From assembly GCA_949318235.1 (NCBI GenBank), contig CASGGR010000020.1, positions 744,001 to 808,000 of the forward strand: DNA of 64,000 nucleotides, in the 5' to 3' direction. Made by a program: the position numbers and the translations under genes. Every line of letters begins with the position of its first letter. The first letter of the stretch is position 1. The notes under the pieces were generated by a model. The model searched no databases. It saw nothing but the letters and a program-made list of their open reading frames with translations, and was not told the DNA's origin. This stretch comes from Ecdyonurus torrentis. Its lineage: Eukaryota > Arthropoda > Insecta > Ephemeroptera > Heptageniidae. Below are positions 24,101 to 39,530 of the stretch, piece by piece.

Positions 24101-27100
24101 CATTTTTTGACATAAGAATCACTCCTAATTTACTTGATTACATGAACTTTTGTTTACAGATTAAAAACTCGTTTATCTCAAAAACTATAAGAGTTAAAAT
24201 TTTTTACATAGCACCATTGGATTCTGCGCATTTTTTCACATAAGAATCACTCCTAATTTACTTGATTACATGAACTTTTGTTTACAGATTAAAAACTCGT
24301 TTATCTCAAAAACTATAAGAGTTAAAATTTTTTACATAGCACCATTGGATACTGCGCATTTTTTCACATAAGAATCACTCCTAATTTACTTGATTACATG
24401 AACTTTTGTTTACAGATTAAAAACTCGATTATCTCAAAACCTATAAGAGTTAAAATTTTTTACATAGCACCATTGGATTCTGCGCGTTTTTTTAAATAAG
24501 AATCACTCCTTATTTACTTGATTACATTGACTTATGTTTACAGATTAAAAGTCGATTATCTCAAAAACTATAAGAGTTAAAATTTTTTAAATAGCACCAT
24601 TAGATTCTGCGCATTTTTTCACATAAGAATCACTCCTAATTTACTTAATTACATGAACTTTTGTTTACAGATTAAAAACTCGTTTATCTCAAAAACTATA
24701 AGAGTTAAAATTTTTTACATAGCACCATTGGATTCTGCGCATTTTTTCACATAAGAATCACTCCTAATTTACTTGATTACATGAACTTTTGTTTAAAGAT
24801 TAAAAACTCGATTATCTTAAAACCTATAAGAGTTAAAATTTTTTACATAGCACCATTGGATTCTGCGCATTTTTTCACACAAGAATCACTCCTCATTTAC
24901 TTGATTACATGAACTTTTGTTTACAGTTTAAAAACTCGATTATCTCAAAAACTATAAGAGTTAAAATTTTTTAAATAGCACCATTGGTTTCGGCACATTT
25001 TTTCACATAAGAATCACTCCTTATTTACTTGATTACATTGACTTATGTTTACAGATTAAAAGTCGATTATCTCAAAAACTATATGAGTTAAAATTTTTTT
25101 AATAGCACCATTGGATTCTGCGCGTTTTTTTAAATAAGAATCACTCCTTATTTACTTGATTACATTGACTTATGTTTACAGATTAAAAGTCGATTATCTC
25201 AAAAACAATAAGAGTTAAAATTTTTTAAATAGCACCATTAGATTCTGCGCATTTTTTCACATAAGAATCACTCCTAATTTACTTGATTACATGAACTTTT
25301 GTTTACAGATTAAAAACTCGTTTATCTCAAAAACTATAAGAGTTAAAATTTTTTACATAGCACCATTGGATTCTGCGCATTTTTTCACATAAGAATCACT
25401 CCTAATTTACTAGATTACATGAACTTTTGTTTACAGATTAAAAACTCGATTATCTCAAAACCTATAAGAGTTAAAATTTTTTACATAGCACCATTGGATT
25501 CTGCGCATTTTTTCACACAAGAATCACTCCTCATTTACTTGATTACATGAACTTTTGTTTACAGTTTAAAAACTCGATTATCTCAAAACCTATAAGAGTT
25601 AAAATTTTTTACATAGCACCATTGGATTCTGCGCGTTTTTTTAAATAAGAATCACTCCTTATTTACTTGATTACATTGACTTATGTTTACAGATTAAAAG
25701 TCGATTATCTCAAAAACTATAAGAGTTAAAAATTTTTAAATAGCACCATTAGATTCTGCGCATTTTTTCACATAAGAATCACTCCTAATTTACTTAATTA
25801 CATGAACTTTTGTTTACAGATTAAAAACTCGTTTATCTCAAAAACTATAAGAGTTAAAATTTTTTACATAGCACCATTGGATTCTGCGCATTTTTTCACA
25901 TAAGAATCACTCCTAATTTACTTGATTACATGAACTTTTGTTTACAGATTAAAAACTCGTTTATCTCAAAAACTATAAGAGTTAAAATTTTTTACATAGC
26001 ACCATTGGATTCTGCGCATTTTTTCACATAAGAATCACTCCTAATTTACTTGATAACATGAACTTTTGTTACAGATTAAAAACTCGATTATCTCAAAACC
26101 TATAAGAGTTAAAATTTTTTACATAGCACCATTGGATTTTGCGCATTTTTTCACACAAGAATCACTCCTCATTTACTTGATTACATGAACTTTTGTTTAC
26201 AGTTTAAAAACTCGATTATCTCAAAAACTATAAGAGTTAAAATTTTTTAAATAGCACCATTGGTTTCGGCACATTTTTTCACATAAGAATCACTCCTTAT
26301 TTACTTGATTACATGAATTTTTGTTTACAGATTAAAAACTCGTTTTTCTCAAAAACTATAAGAGTTAAAATTTTTTACATAGCACCATTGGATTCTGCGC
26401 GTTTTTTTAAATAAGAATCACTCCTTATTTACTTGATTACATTGACTTATGTTTACAGATTAAAAGTCGATTATCTCAAAAACTATAAGAGTTAAAATTT
26501 TTTAAATAGCACCATTGGATTCAGCGCATTTTTTGACATAAGAATCACTCCTAATTTACTTGATTACATGAACTTTTGTTTACAGATTAAAAACTCGTTT
26601 ATCTCAAAAACTATAAGAGTTAAAATTTTTTACATAGCACCATTGGATTCTGCGCATTTTTTCACATAAGAATCACTCCTAATTTACTTGATTACATGAA
26701 CTTTTGTTTACAGATTAAAAACTCGTTTATCTCAAAAACTATAAGAGTTAAAATTTTTTACATAGCACCATTGGATACTGCGCATTTTTTCACATAAGAA
26801 TCACTCCTAATTTACTTGATTACATGAACTTTTGTTTACAGATTAAAAACTCGATTATCTCAAAACCTATAAGAGTTAAAATTTTTTACATAGCACCATT
26901 GGATTCTGCGCGTTTTTTTAAATAAGAATCACTCCTTATTTACTTGATTACATTGACTTATGTTTACAGATTAAAAGTCGATTATCTCAAAAACTATAAG
27001 AGTTAAAATTTTTTAAATAGCACCATTAGATTCTGCGCATTTTTTCACATAAGAATCACTCCTAATTTACTTAATTACATGAACTTTTGTTTACAGATTA

Positions 27101-28140
27101 AAAACTCGTTTATCTCAAAAACTATAAGAGTTAAAATTTTTTACATAGCACCATTGGATTCTGCGCATTTTTTCACATAAGAATCACTCCTAATTTACTT
27201 GATTACATGAACTTTTGTTTAAAGATTAAAAACTCGATTATCTCAAAACCTATAAGAGTTAAAATTTTTTACATAGCACCATTGGATTCTGCGCATTTTT
27301 TCACACAAGAATCACTCCTCATTTACTTGATTACATGAACTTTTGTTTACAGTTTAAAAACTCGATTATCTCAAAAACTATAAGAGTTAAAATTTTTTAA
27401 ATAGCACCATTGGTTTCGGCACATTTTTTCACATAAGAATCACTCCTTATTTACTTGATTACATTGACTTATGTTTACAGATTAAAAGTCGATTATCTCA
27501 AAAACTATATGAGTTAAAATTTTTTTAATAGCACCATTGGATTCTGCGCGTTTTTTTAAATAAGAATCACTCCTTATTTACTTGATTACATTGACTTATG
27601 TTTACAGATTAAAAGTCGATTATCTCAAAAACAATAAGAGTTAAAATTTTTTAAATAGCACCATTAGATTCTGCGCATTTTTTCACATAAGAATCACTCC
27701 TAATTTACTTGATTACATGAACTTTTGTTTACAGATTAAAAACTCGTTTATCTCAAAAACTATAAGAGTTAAAATTTTTTACATAGCACCATTGGATTCT
27801 GCGCATTTTTTCACATAAGAATCACTCCTAATTTACTAGATTACATGAACTTTTGTTTACAGATTAAAAACTCGATTATCTCAAAACCTATAAGAGTTAA
27901 AATTTTTTACATAGCACCATTGGATTCTGCGCATTTTTTCACACAAGAATCACTCCTCATTTACTTGATTACATGAACTTTTGTTTACAGTTTAAAAACT
28001 CGATTATCTCAAAACCTATAAGAGTTAAAATTTTTTACATAGCACCATTGGATTCTGCGCGTTTTTTTAAATAAGAATCACTCCTTATTTACTTGATTAC
28101 ATTGACTTATGTTTACAGATTAAAAGTCGATTATCTCAAA
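21150..28140. repeat. 19-monomer HOR (2426 bp), nearly three copies
   Basis: Private variants recur at exactly 2426 bp: TTGATAACATG at 21201, 23627 and 26053, and GGATACTGCGC at 21921, 24347 and 26773. Copies are roughly 21150-23575, 23576-26001 and 26002-28140. Differences are few, for example AGAGTAAAAATTTT in copy 1 near 21.39 kb and ATTATCTTAAAACC only in copy 2 near 24.82 kb. Makeup is A/B/C/C'/D/E-like, as in the first 10 kb, so this domain alternates with the F/G/H domains. Copy 3 ends by jumping back five monomers. Confidence 0.9.
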
Positions 28141-28652
28141 AACTATATGAGTTAAAATTTTTTTAATAGCACCATTGGATTCTGCGCGTTTTTTTAAATA
28201 AGAATCACTCCTTATTTACTTGATTACATTGACTTATGTTTACAGATTAAAAGTCGATTATCTCAAAAACAATAAGAGTTAAAATTTTTTAAATAGCACC
28301 ATTAGATTCTGCGCATTTTTTCACATAAGAATCACTCCTAATTTACTTGATTACATGAACTTTTGTTTACAGATTAAAAACTCGTTTATCTCAAAAACTA
28401 TAAGAGTTAAAATTTTTTACATAGCACCATTGGATTCTGCGCATTTTTTCACATAAGAATCACTCCTAATTTACTAGATTACATGAACTTTTGTTTACAG
28501 ATTAAAAACTCGATTATCTCAAAACCTATAAGAGTTAAAATTTTTTACATAGCACCATTGGATTCTGCGCATTTTTTCACACAAGAATCACTCCTCATTT
28601 ACTTGATTACATGAACTTTTGTTTACAGTTTAAAAACTCGATTATCTCAAAA
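28141..28652. repeat. Five-monomer back-step duplication closing the 19-mer tract
   Basis: The CTATATGAG E-like monomer near 27503 recurs at 28141, 638 bp later. The next monomers (CAATAAGAG with ATTAGATT, B, and C with TTTACTAGATTAC) repeat in the same order. The match ends near 28652, where AAAACTATAAG with TTTAAATAGC replaces AAAACCTATAAG. D and F monomers follow and open the next domain. It looks like an unequal exchange at the edge of the HOR. Confidence 0.83.
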
Positions 28653-31600
28653 ACTATAAGAGTTAAAATTTTTTAAATAGCACCATTGGTTTCGGCACAT
28701 TTTTTCACATAAGAATCACTCCTTATTTTCTTGATTACATGAACTTTTGTTTGAAGGATAAAAACTCGTTTTTCTCAAAAACTATAAAAGTTAAAATTTT
28801 TTAAATAGCATCATTGGATTCTGCGCATTTTTTCACATAAGAATCACTCCTTATTTACTTGATTACATGAACTTTTGTTTACAGATTAAAAACTCGTTTT
28901 TCTCAAAAACTATAAGAGTTAAAATTTTTTAACTAGCACCATTGGATTCTGCGCATTTTTTCACATAAGAATCACTCCTTATTTACTTGATTACATGATC
29001 TTTTGTTTACAGATTAAAAGTCGATTATCTCAAAAACCATAAGAGTTAAAATTTTTTAAATAGCACCATTGGATTCTGCGCATTTTTTCACATAAGAATC
29101 ACTCCTAATTTACTTGATTACATGAACTTTTGTTTACAAATTAAAAACTCGTTTATCTCAAAAACTATAAGAGTTAAAATTTTTTACATAGCACCATTGG
29201 ATTCTGCGCATTTTTTCACATAAGAGGCACTCCTAATTTACTTGATTACATGAACTTTTGTTTACAGATTAAAAACTCGTTTATCTCAAAAACTATAAGA
29301 GTTAAAATTTTTTACATAGCACCATTGGATTCTGCGCATTTTTTCACATAAGAATCACTCCTAATTTACTTGATTACATGAACTTTTGTTTACAGATTAA
29401 AAACTCGATTATCTCAAAACCTATAAGAGTAAAAATTTTTTACATAGCACCATTGGATTCTGCGCATTTTTTCACACAAGAATCACTCCTCATTTACTTG
29501 ATTACATAAACTTTTGTTTACAGTTTAAAAACTCGATTATCTGAAAAACTATAAGAGTTAAAATTTTTTAAATAGCACCATTGGTTTCGGCACATTTTTT
29601 CACATAAGAATCACTCTTTATTTTCTTGATTACATGAACTTTTGTTTGAAGGATAAAAACTCGTTTTTCTCAAAAACTATAAAAGTTAAAATTTTTTAAC
29701 TAGCATCATTGGATTTTGCGCATTTTTTCACATAAGAATCACTCCTTATTTACTTGATTACATGAACTTTTGTTTACAGATTAAAAACTCGTTTTTCTCA
29801 AAAACTATAAGAGTTAAAATTTTTTAAATAGCACCATTGGATTCTGCGCATTTTTTCACATAAGAATCACTCCTAATTTACTTGATTACATGAACTTTTG
29901 TTACAGATTAAAAACTCGATTATCTCAAAACCTATAAGAGTTAAAATTTTTTACATAGCACCATTGGATTCTGCGCATTTTTTCACACAAGAATCACTCC
30001 TCATTTACTTGATTACATGAACTTTTGTTTACAGTTTAAAAACTCGATTATCTCAAAAACTATAAGAGTTAAAATTTTTTATTTAGCACCATTGGATTCG
30101 GCGCATTTTTTCACATAAGAATCATTCCTTATTTACTTGATTACATGAACTTTTGTTTACAGATTAAAAACTCGATTATCTCAAAAACTATAAGAGTTAA
30201 AATTTTTTACATAGCACCATTGGATTCTGCGCGTTTTTTTAAATAAGAATCACTCCTTATTTACTTGATTACATTGACTTATGTTTACAGATTAAAAGTC
30301 GATTATCTCAAAAACTATAAGAGTTAAAATTTTTTAAATAGCACCATTGGATTCAGCGCATTTTTTGACATAAGAATCACTCCTAATTTACTTGATTACA
30401 TGAACTTTTGTTTACAGATTAAAAACTCGTTTATCTCAAAAACTATAAGAGTTAAAATTTTTTACATAGCACCATTGGATTCTGCGCATTTTTTCACATA
30501 AGAATCACTCCTAATTTACTTGATTACATGAACTTTTGTTTACAGATTAAAAACTCGTTTATCTCAAAAACTATAAGAGTTAAAATTTTTTACATAGCAC
30601 CATTGGATTCTGCGCATTTTTTCACATAAGAATCACTCCTAATTTACTTGATTACATGAACTTTTGTTTACAGATTAAAAACTCGATTATCTCAAAACCT
30701 ATAAGAGTTAAAATTTTTTACATAGCACCATTGGATTCTGCGCGTTTTTTTAAATAAGAATCACTCCTTATTTACTTGATTACATTGACTTATGTTTACA
30801 GATTAAAAGTCGATTATCTCAAAAACTATAAGAGTTAAAAATTTTTAAATAGCACCATTAGATTCTGCGCATTTTTTCACATAAGAATCACTCCTAATTT
30901 ACTTAATTACATGAACTTTTGTTTACAGATTAAAAACTCGTTTATCTCAAAAACTATAAGAGTTAAAATTTTTTACATAGCACCATTGGATTCTGCGCAT
31001 TTTTTCACATAAGAATCACTCCTTATTTACTTAATTACATGAACTTTTGTTTACAGTTTAAAAACTCGATTATCTCAAAAACTATAAGAGTTAAAATTTT
31101 TTAAATAGCACCATTGGTTTCGGCACATTTTTTCACATAAGAATCACTCCTTATTTTCTTGATTACATGAACTTTTGTTTGAAGGATAAAAACTCGTTTT
31201 TCTCAAAAACTATAAAAGTTAAAATTTTTTAAATAGCATCATTGGATTCTGCGCATTTTTTCACATAAGAATCACTCCTTATTTACTTGATTACATGAAC
31301 TTTTGTTTACAGATTAAAAACTCGTTTTTCTCAAAAACTATAAGAGTTAAAATTTTTTAACTAGCACCATTGGATTCTGCGCATTTTTTCACATAAGAAT
31401 CACTCCTTATTTACTTGATTACATGATCTTTTGTTTACAGATTAAAAGTCGATTATCTCAAAAACCATAAGAGTTAAAATTTTTTAAATAGCACCATTGG
31501 ATTCAGCGCATTTTTTGACATAAGAATCACTCCTAATTTACTTGATTACATGAACTTTTGTTTACAGATTAAAAACTCGTTTATCTCAAAAACTATAAGA

Positions 31601-32360
31601 GTTAAAATTTTTTACATAGCACCATTGGATTCTGCGCATTTTTTCACATAAGAATTACTCCTAATTTACTTGATTACATGAACTTTTGTTTACAGATTAA
31701 AAACTCGATTATCTCAAAACCTATAAGAGTTAAAATTTTTTACATAGCACCATTGGATTCTGCGCATTTTTTCACATAAGAATCACTCCTAATTTACTTG
31801 ATTACATGAACTTTTGTTTACAGTTTAAAAACTCGATTATCTCAAAAACTATAAGAGTTAAAATTTTTTAAATAGCACCATTGGTTTCGGCACATTTTTT
31901 CACATAAGAATCACTCCTTATTTACTTGATTACATGACCTTTTGTTTACAGATTAAAAGTCGATTATCTCAAAAACCATAAGAGTTAAAATTTTTTAAAT
32001 AGCACCATTGGATTCTGCGCATTTTTTCACATAAGAATCACTCCTAATTTACTTGATTACATGAACTTTTGTTTACAAATTAAAAACTCGTTTATCTCAA
32101 AAACTATAAGAGTTAAAATTTTTTACATAGCACCATTGGATTCTGCGCATTTTTTCACATAAGAGGCACTCCTAATTTACTTGATTACATGAACTTTTGT
32201 TTACAGATTAAAAACTCGATTATCTCAAAACCTATAAGAGTTAAAATTTTTTACATAGCACCATTGGCTTCTGCGCATTTTTTCACACAAGAATCACTCC
32301 TCATTTACTTGATTACATAAACTTTTGTTTACAGTTTAAAAACTCGATTATCTAAAAAAC
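28653..32360. repeat. Mosaic of F, G, H, J and A-C monomers
   Basis: F GAAGG at 28753 and 31181, and the rare GATCTTTTG start at 28997 and 31425, are both 2428 bp (19 monomers) apart. The content between is mixed. CACATAAGAGGCAC lies near 29224 and 32163, a J monomer (GGATTCGGCGC) at 30093, and an A/B/C' stretch with TTAAAAATTTTTAAATAGC at 30.8 kb. Parts recur 3068 bp downstream (J at 33161). I see no long clean tandem repeat here. Confidence 0.75.
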
Positions 32361-35300
32361 TATAAGAGTTAAAATTTTTTACATAGCACCATTGGATTCA
32401 GCGCATTTTTTGACATAAGAATCACTCCTAATTTACTTGATTACATGAACTTTTGTTTACAGATTAAAAACTCGTTTATCTCAAAAACCATAAGAGTTAA
32501 AATTTTTTAAATAGCACCATTGGATTTAGCGCATTTTTTTACATAAGAATCACTCCTCATTTACTTGATTACATGAACTTTTGTTTACAGATTAAAAACT
32601 TGTTTTTCTCAAAAACTATAAGAGTTAAAATTTTTTAAAAAGCACCATTGGATTCTGCGCATTTTTTCACATAAGAATCACTCCTAATTTACTTGATTAC
32701 ATGAACTTTTGTTTACAGATTAAAAACTCGTTTATCTCAAAAACTATAAGAGTTAAAATTTTTTACATAGCACCATTGGATTCTGCGCATTTTTTCACAT
32801 AAGAATCACTCCTTATTTACTTGATTACATGAACTTTTGTTTACAGATTAAAAACTCGTTTTTCTCAAAAACTATAAGAGTTAAAATTTTTTAAATAGCA
32901 CCATTGGATTCTGCGCATTTTTTCACATAAGAATCACTCCTTATTTACTTGATTACATGAACTTTTGTTACAGATTAAAAACTCGATTATCTCAAAACCT
33001 ATAAGAGTTAAAATTTTTTACATAGCACCATTGGATTCTGCGCATTTTTTCACACAAGAATCACTCCTCATTTACTTGATTACATGAACTTTTGTTTACA
33101 GTTTAAAAACTCGATTATCTCAAAAACTATAAGAGTTAAAATTTTTTATTTAGCACCATTGGATTCGGCGCATTTTTTCACATAAGAATCATTCCTTATT
33201 TACTTGATTACATGAACTTTTGTTTACAGATTAAAAACTCGATTATCTCAAAAACTATAAGAGTTAAAATTTTTTACATAGCACCATTGGATTCTGCGCG
33301 TTTTTTTAAATAAGAATCACTCCTTATTTACTTGATTACATTGACTTATGTTTACAGATTAAAAGTCGATTATCTCAAAAACTATAAGAGTTAAAATTTT
33401 TTAAATAGCACCATTGGATTCAGCGCATTTTTTGACATAAGAATCACTCCTAATTTACTTGATTACATGAACTTTTGTTTACAGATTAAAAACTCGTTTA
33501 TCTCAAAAACTATAAGAGTTAAAATTTTTTACATAGCACCATTGGATTCTGCGCATTTTTTCACATAAGAATCACTCCTAATTTACTTGATTACATGAAC
33601 TTTTGTTTACAGATTAAAAACTCGTTTATCTCAAAAACTATAAGAGTTAAAATTTTTTACATAGCACCATTGGATTCTGCGCATTTTTTCACATAAGAAT
33701 CACTCCTAATTTACTTGATTACATGAACTTTTGTTTACAGATTAAAAACTCGATTATCTCAAAACCTATAAGAGTTAAAATTTTTTACATAGCACCATTG
33801 GATTCTGCGCGTTTTTTTAAATAAGAATCACTCCTTATTTACTTGATTACATTGACTTATGTTTACAGATTAAAAGTCGATTATCTCAAAAACTATAAGA
33901 GTTAAAAATTTTTAAATAGCACCATTAGATTCTGCGCATTTTTTCACATAAGAATCACTCCTAATTTACTTAATTACATGAACTTTTGTTTACAGATTAA
34001 AAACTCGTTTATCTCAAAAACTATAAGAGTTAAAATTTTTTACATAGCACCATTGGATTCTGCGCATTTTTTCACATAAGAATCACTCCTAATTTACTTG
34101 ATTACATGAACTTTTGTTTACAGATTAAAAACTCGTTTATCTCAAAAACTATAAGAGTTAAAATTTTTTACATAGCACCATTGGTTTCGGCACATTTTTT
34201 CACATAAGAATCACTCCTTATTTACTTGATTACATTGACTTATGTTTACAGATTAAAAGTTGATTATCTCAAAAACTATAAGAGTTAAAATTTTTTTAAT
34301 AGCACCATTGGATTCTGCGCGTTTTTTTAAATAAGAATCACTCCTTATTTACTTGATTACATTGACTTATGTTTACAGATTAAAAGTCGATTATCTCAAA
34401 AACTATAAGAGTTAAAATTTTTTAAATAGCACCATTAGATTCTGCGCATTTTTTCACATAAGAATCACTCCTAATTTACTTGATTACATGAACTTTTGTT
34501 ACAGATTAAAAACTCGATTATCTCAAAACCTATAAGAGTTAAAATTTTTTACATAGCACCATTGGATTCAGCGCATTTTTTGACATAAGAATCACTCCTA
34601 ATTTACTTGATTACATGAACTTTTGTTTACAGATTAAAAGTCGATTATCTCAAAAACCATAAGAGTTAAAATTTTTTAAATAGCACCATTGGATTCTGCG
34701 CATTTTTTCACATAAGAATCACTCCTAATTTACTTGATTACATGAACTTTTGTTTACAAATTAAAAACTCGTTTATCTCAAAAACTATAAGAGTTAAAAT
34801 TTTTTACATAGCACCATTGGATTCTGCGCATTTTTTCACATAAGAGGCACTCCTAATTTACTTGATTACATGAACTTTTGTTTACAGATTAAAAACTCGA
34901 TTATCTCAAAACCTATAAGAGTTAAAATTTTTTACATAGCACCATTGGCTTCTGCGCATTTTTTCACACAAGAATCACTCCTCATTTACTTGATTACATA
35001 AACTTTTGTTTACAGTTTAAAAACTCGATTATCTAAAAAACTATAAGAGTTAAAATTTTTTAAATAGCACCATTGGTTTCGGCACATTTTTTCACATAAG
35101 AATCACTCTTTATTTTCTTAATTACATGAACTTTTGTTTGAAGGATAAAAACTCGTTTTTCTCAAAAACTATAAAAGTTAAAATTTTTTAACTAGCATCA
35201 TTGGATTCTGCGCATTTTTTCACATAAGAATCACTCCTTATTTACTTGATTACATGAACTTTTGTTTACAGATTAAAAACTCGTTTTTCTCAAAAACTAT

Positions 35301-37945
35301 AAGAGTTAAAATTTTTTAACTAGCACCATTGGATTCTGCGCATTTTTTCACATAAGAATCACTCCTAATTTACTTGATTACATGAACTTTTGTTTACAGA
35401 TTAAAAACTCGATTATCTCAAAAACTATAAGAGTTAAAATTTTTTACATAGCACTATTGGATTCTGCGCATTTTTTCACATAAGAATCACTCCTCATTTA
35501 CTTGATTACATAAACTTTTGTTTACAGTTTAAAATCTCGATTATCTCAAAAACTATAAGAGTTAAAATTTTTTAAATAGCACCATTGGTTTCGGCACATT
35601 TTTTCACATAAGAATCACTCCTTATTTACTTGATTACATTGACTTATGTTTACAGATTAAAAGTCGATTATCTCAAAAACTATAAGAGATAAATTTTTTA
35701 AATAGCACCATTGGATTCTGCGCATTTTTTCACATAAGAATCACTCCTAATTTACTTGATTACATGAACTTTTGTTACAGATTAAAAACTCGATTATCTC
35801 AAAACCTATAAGAGTTAAAATTTTTTACATAGCACCATTGGATTCAGCGCATTTTTTGACATAAGAATCACTCCTAATTTACTTGATTACATGAACTTTT
35901 GTTTACAGATTAAAAACTCGTTTATCTCAAAAACCATAAGAGTTAAAATTTTTTAAATAGCACCATTGGATTTAGCGCATTTTTTTACATAAGAATCACT
36001 CCTCATTTACTTGATTACATGAACTTTTGTTTACAGATTAAAAACTTGTTTTTCTCAAAAACTATAAGAGTTAAAATTTTTTAAAAAGCACCATTGGATT
36101 CTGCGCATTTTTTCACATAAGAATCACTCCTAATTTACTTGATTACATGAACTTTTGTTTACAGATTAAAAACTCGTTTATCTCAAAAACTATAAGAGTT
36201 AAAATTTTTTACATAGCACCATTGGATTCTGCGCATTTTTTCACATAAGAATCACTCCTTATTTACTTGATTACATGAACTTTTGTTTACAGATTAAAAA
36301 CTCGTTTTTCTCAAAAACTATAAGAGTTAAAATTTTTTAAATAGCACCATTGGATTCTGCGCATTTTTTCACATAAGAATCACTCCTTATTTACTTGATT
36401 ACATGAACTTTTGTTACAGATTAAAAACTCGATTATCTCAAAACCTATAAGAGTTAAAATTTTTTACATAGCACCATTGGATTCTGCGCATTTTTTCACA
36501 CAAGAATCACTCCTCATTTACTTGATTACATGAACTTTTGTTTACAGTTTAAAAACTCGATTATCTCAAAAACTATAAGAGTTAAAATTTTTTATTTAGC
36601 ACCATTGGATTCGGCGCATTTTTTCACATAAGAATCATTCCTTATTTACTTGATTACATGAACTTTTGTTTACAGATTAAAAACTCGATTATCTCAAAAA
36701 CTATAAGAGTTAAAATTTTTTACATAGCACCATTGGATTCTGCGCGTTTTTTTAAATAAGAATCACTCCTTATTTACTTGATTACATTGACTTATGTTTA
36801 CAGATTAAAAGTCGATTATCTCAAAAACTATAAGAGTTAAAATTTTTTAAATAGCACCATTGGATTCAGCGCATTTTTTGACATAAGAATCACTCCTAAT
36901 TTACTTGATTACATGAACTTTTGTTTACAGATTAAAAACTCGTTTATCTCAAAAACTATAAGAGTTAAAATTTTTTACATAGCACCATTGGATTCTGCGC
37001 ATTTTTTCACATAAGAATCACTCCTAATTTACTTGATTACATGAACTTTTGTTTACAGATTAAAAACTCGTTTATCTCAAAAACTATAAGAGTTAAAATT
37101 TTTTACATAGCACCATTGGATTCTGCGCATTTTTTCACATAAGAATCACTCCTAATTTACTTGATTACATGAACTTTTGTTTACAGATTAAAAACTCGAT
37201 TATCTCAAAACCTATAAGAGTTAAAATTTTTTACATAGCACCATTGGATTCTGCGCGTTTTTTTAAATAAGAATCACTCCTTATTTACTTGATTACATTG
37301 ACTTATGTTTACAGATTAAAAGTCGATTATCTCAAAAACTATAAGAGTTAAAAATTTTTAAATAGCACCATTAGATTCTGCGCATTTTTTCACATAAGAA
37401 TCACTCCTAATTTACTTAATTACATGAACTTTTGTTTACAGATTAAAAACTCGTTTATCTCAAAAACTATAAGAGTTAAAATTTTTTACATAGCACCATT
37501 GGATTCTGCGCATTTTTTCACATAAGAATCACTCCTAATTTACTTGATTACATGAACTTTTGTTTACAGATTAAAAACTCGTTTATCTCAAAAACTATAA
37601 GAGTTAAAATTTTTTACATAGCACCATTGGTTTCGGCACATTTTTTCACATAAGAATCACTCCTTATTTACTTGATTACATTGACTTATGTTTACAGATT
37701 AAAAGTTGATTATCTCAAAAACTATAAGAGTTAAAATTTTTTTAATAGCACCATTGGATTCTGCGCGTTTTTTTAAATAAGAATCACTCCTTATTTACTT
37801 GATTACATTGACTTATGTTTACAGATTAAAAGTCGATTATCTCAAAAACTATAAGAGTTAAAATTTTTTAAATAGCACCATTAGATTCTGCGCATTTTTT
37901 CACATAAGAATCACTCCTAATTTACTTGATTACATGAACTTTTGT
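32360..37945. repeat. 27-monomer-offset duplication (3446 bp)
   Basis: The J marker GGATTCGGCGC at 33161 recurs at 36607, and the private AAAAGTTGATT near 34255 recurs at 37701, both 3446 bp apart. About 2.14 kb is shared (roughly 32360-34500 and 35806-37945). The intervening 34500-35806 has no counterpart in the second copy but resembles sequence near 39.8-41.0 kb. So an extra block was inserted between copies, or the second copy is truncated. Confidence 0.82.
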
Positions 37946-39530
37946 TTACAGATTAAAAACTCGTTTATCTCAAAAACTATAAGAGTTAAAATTTTTTACA
38001 TAGCACCATTGGATTCTGCGCATTTTTTCACATAAGAATCACTCCTAATTTACTTGATTACATGAACTTTTGTTTACAGATTAAAAACTCGATTATCTCA
38101 AAACCTATAAGAGTTAAAATTTTTTACATAGCACCATTGGATTCTGCGCATTTTTTCACACAAGAATCACTCCTCATTTACTTGATTACATGAACTTTTG
38201 TTTACAGTTTAAAAACTCGATTATCTTAAAAACTATAAGAGTTAAAATTTTTTAAATAGCACCATTGGTTTCGGCACATTTTTTCACATAAGAATCACTC
38301 CTTATTTTCTTGATTACATGAACTTTTGTTTGAAGGATAAAAACTCGTTTTTCTCAAAAACTATAAAAGTTAAAATTTTTTAAATAGCATCATTGGATTC
38401 TGCGCATTTTTTCACATAAGAATCACTCCTTATTTACTTGATTACATGAACTTTTGTTTACAGATTAAAAACTCGTTTTTCTCAAAAACTATAAGAGTTA
38501 AAATTTTTTAACTAGCACCATTGGATTCTGCGCATTTTTTCACATAAGAATCACTCCTAATTTACTTAATTACATGAACTTTTGTTTACAGATTAAAAAC
38601 TCGTTTATCTCAAAAACTATAAGAGTTAAAATTTTTTACATAGCACCATTGGATTCTGCGCATTTTTTCACATAAGAATCACTCCTAATTTACTTGATTA
38701 CATGAACTTTTGTTTACAGATTAAAAACTCGATTATCTCAAAACCTATAAGAGTTAAAATTTTTTACATAGCACCATTGGATTCTGCGCATTTTTTCACA
38801 CAAGAATCACTCCTCATTTACTTGATTACATGAACTTTTGTTTACAGTTTAAAAACTCGATTATCTTAAAAACTATAAGAGTTAAAATTTTTTAAATAGC
38901 ACCATTGGTTTCGGCACATTTTTTCACATAAGAATCACTCCTTATTTTCTTGATTACATGAACTTTTGTTTGAAGGATAAAAACTCGTTTTTCTCAAAAA
39001 CTATAAAAGTTAAAATTTTTTAAATAGCATCATTGGATTCTGCGCATTTTTTCACATAAGAATCACTCCTTATTTACTTGATTACATGAACTTTTGTTTA
39101 CAGATTAAAAACTCGTTTTTCTCAAAAACTATAAGAGTTAAAATTTTTTAACTAGCACCATTGGATTCTGCGCATTTTTTCACATAAGAATCACTCCTAA
39201 TTTACTTAATTACATGAACTTTTGTTTACAGATTAAAAACTCGTTTATCTCAAAAACTATAAGAGTTAAAATTTTTTACATAGCACCATTGGATTCTGCG
39301 CATTTTTTCACATAAGAATCACTCCTAATTTACTTGATTACATGAACTTTTGTTTACAGATTAAAAACTCGATTATCTCAAAACCTATAAGAGTTAAAAT
39401 TTTTTACATAGCACCATTGGATTCTGCGCATTTTTTCACACAAGAATCACTCCTCATTTACTTGATTACATGAACTTTTGTTTACAGTTTAAAAACTCGA
39501 TTATCTCAAAAACTATAAGAGTTAAAATTT
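37930..39530. repeat. 5-monomer tandem repeat (640 bp), two copies and a partial third
   Basis: F GAAGG at 38332 and 38972, and the private CGATTATCTTAAAAAC near 38216 and 38856, are 640 bp (5 x 128) apart. The unit holds B, C, D, F and G types. The partial third copy reads ATTATCTCAAAA and leads into CACACAAGAATCACTTCTC. The related locus at 51.3-53.2 kb has this unit only once. Confidence 0.85.
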
